Shown: positions 21,823 through 22,335 of the stretch, piece after piece
Layout of the letters: each line of letters begins with the position of its first letter
Numbering within the stretch: the first letter of the stretch is position 1
NCBI GenBank assembly: GCA_049791475.1
Contig: JBAQZZ010000055.1
Span: 1-22,335 of the forward strand
Direction: 5' to 3'
DNA: 22,335 nt
From: CAXBID01 sp049791475
Lineage (GTDB): Bacteria > Bacteroidota > Bacteroidia > Flavobacteriales > Flavobacteriaceae
Translations under genes and position numbers: made by a program
Notes under the pieces: generated by a model
What the model was told of the DNA's origin: nothing
The model's input: the letters and a program-made list of their open reading frames with translations, nothing else
Database searches by the model: none

Positions 21823-22309
21823 TAACAAAACTTTATTATTAGGGAGTATTATAGCTACAATAATTGCTATTACTCCCTATTTGTTTTATTTACATGAAAG
21901 TGTTCCAGACACAAAAGTCTGGAGCACTTTTTTATTTACTTACGATAGCAAAGATTGGGGAAATGCTAATTTAGCTATCTGGGTATTTACAGGAAAGGCT
22001 ATTCCTATACTATTATTATTTATTTGGTTTTTTACCTGTCGTCATTGGTGGTATCATGTCTTATTAGTGCCAATTTCAATGTATATTTATCAAATTTTTG
22101 ATTTTTTTAATACTACAGTTAATTATATTGATGAATTTCAACTAATTTATTTAATACCTATAATGGCAATTGTTATTCCATCGATATATTTAATAAGAGC
22201 TCAAATATTTAACAAGGTTAATAATGCTAATAAATCGTTAGAAGAGTTAGAAGAGGAGTTTAAAATATCTCCAAAAACTTTTTGGGATAAAGTGAAGCAA
22301 TACTTCTAA
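21767..22309 (+). CDS. Four-TM integral membrane protein, unknown function
   Basis: 180 residues. A basic N-terminus (KQQKLKKSISKD) precedes four likely membrane segments at about 23-45, 68-92, 94-115 and 124-148, and a charged soluble tail (NKSLEELEEEFKISPKTFWDKVKQYF). Aromatic residues are frequent (CRHWWYH, IYQIFDFFN). No catalytic motif is evident. The ATG at 21767 lies inside the preceding small ORF in another frame, with 56 nt overlap; the frame fits well because the N-terminus becomes a positively charged cytoplasmic stretch. It is probably translated from the same mRNA as the secreted peptide. Confidence 0.8.
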   Translation: MESKQQKLKKSISKDLATNNKTLLLGSIIATIIAITPYLFYLHESVPDTKVWSTFLFTYDSKDWGNANLAIWVFTGKAIPILLLFIWFFTCRHWWYHVLLVPISMYIYQIFDFFNTTVNYIDEFQLIYLIPIMAIVIPSIYLIRAQIFNKVNNANKSLEELEEEFKISPKTFWDKVKQYF

Positions 22310-22335
22310 TTTAATCTATCACGCTCATTTAAGTC

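Noticed and set aside
1..22335. Prophage, IS element or genomic island
   Set aside because: No transposase, integrase, att site or composition break was seen; apart from the GIY-YIG remnant the genes are housekeeping.

Overview
The window is AT-rich chromosomal DNA from a Bacteroidota bacterium, most likely a marine member of the Flavobacteriaceae. The evidence is a PorX-type regulator of type IX secretion, an LpxC-FabZ fusion, perfect TAnnTTTG (Bacteroidota -7) promoter boxes, and the gene order lpxD - lpxC/fabZ - lpxA - efp - lpxD2 - sucD. I found no tRNA, rRNA, CRISPR array, prophage or transposase gene.

Positions 1-7,580 (minus strand) hold a complete-order histidine operon, hisG-D-C-B-H-A-F-I(E); hisI(E) runs off the left edge. 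It is preceded by a previously unlabelled attenuator: a 17-codon leader peptide with four His codons (MTFIQLHHHFHICSQAK), a pause hairpin, an antiterminator and an intrinsic terminator whose 3' arm repeats a segment of the leader. The operon is also crowded with short palindromic elements of at least three families. They occupy every gene junction except the 1-nt hisA/hisF overlap. Two copies lie in frame inside the 5' coding ends of hisI and hisH, giving the same peptide LDGA at residues 17-20 of both proteins. hisH carries an in-frame TAA just before its catalytic Cys, and a frameshifted GIY-YIG nuclease gene lies between hisC and hisB.

Positions 7,631-11,420 (minus) hold fabG, a large three-TM von Willebrand A protein and a prohibitin-like SPFH protein, probably one transcript. 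Positions 11,441-18,124 (minus) hold lipid A and fatty acid genes (lpxD, lpxC-fabZ, lpxA), efp, a SAM methyltransferase, a second lpxD-like acyltransferase and sucD, closed by a strong terminator. Position 18,145-19,391 (minus) is an HD-domain phosphohydrolase.

From 19,435 the plus strand carries porX (T9SS response regulator), tsaE (t6A tRNA modification, no ATG start) and a pair of overlapping genes: a 46-residue secreted peptide and a four-TM protein of unknown function.

The housekeeping part is ordinary. The unusual biology is in the his operon: ribosome-sensing attenuation combined with palindromic elements that have become part of coding sequence, start regions and stop codons.
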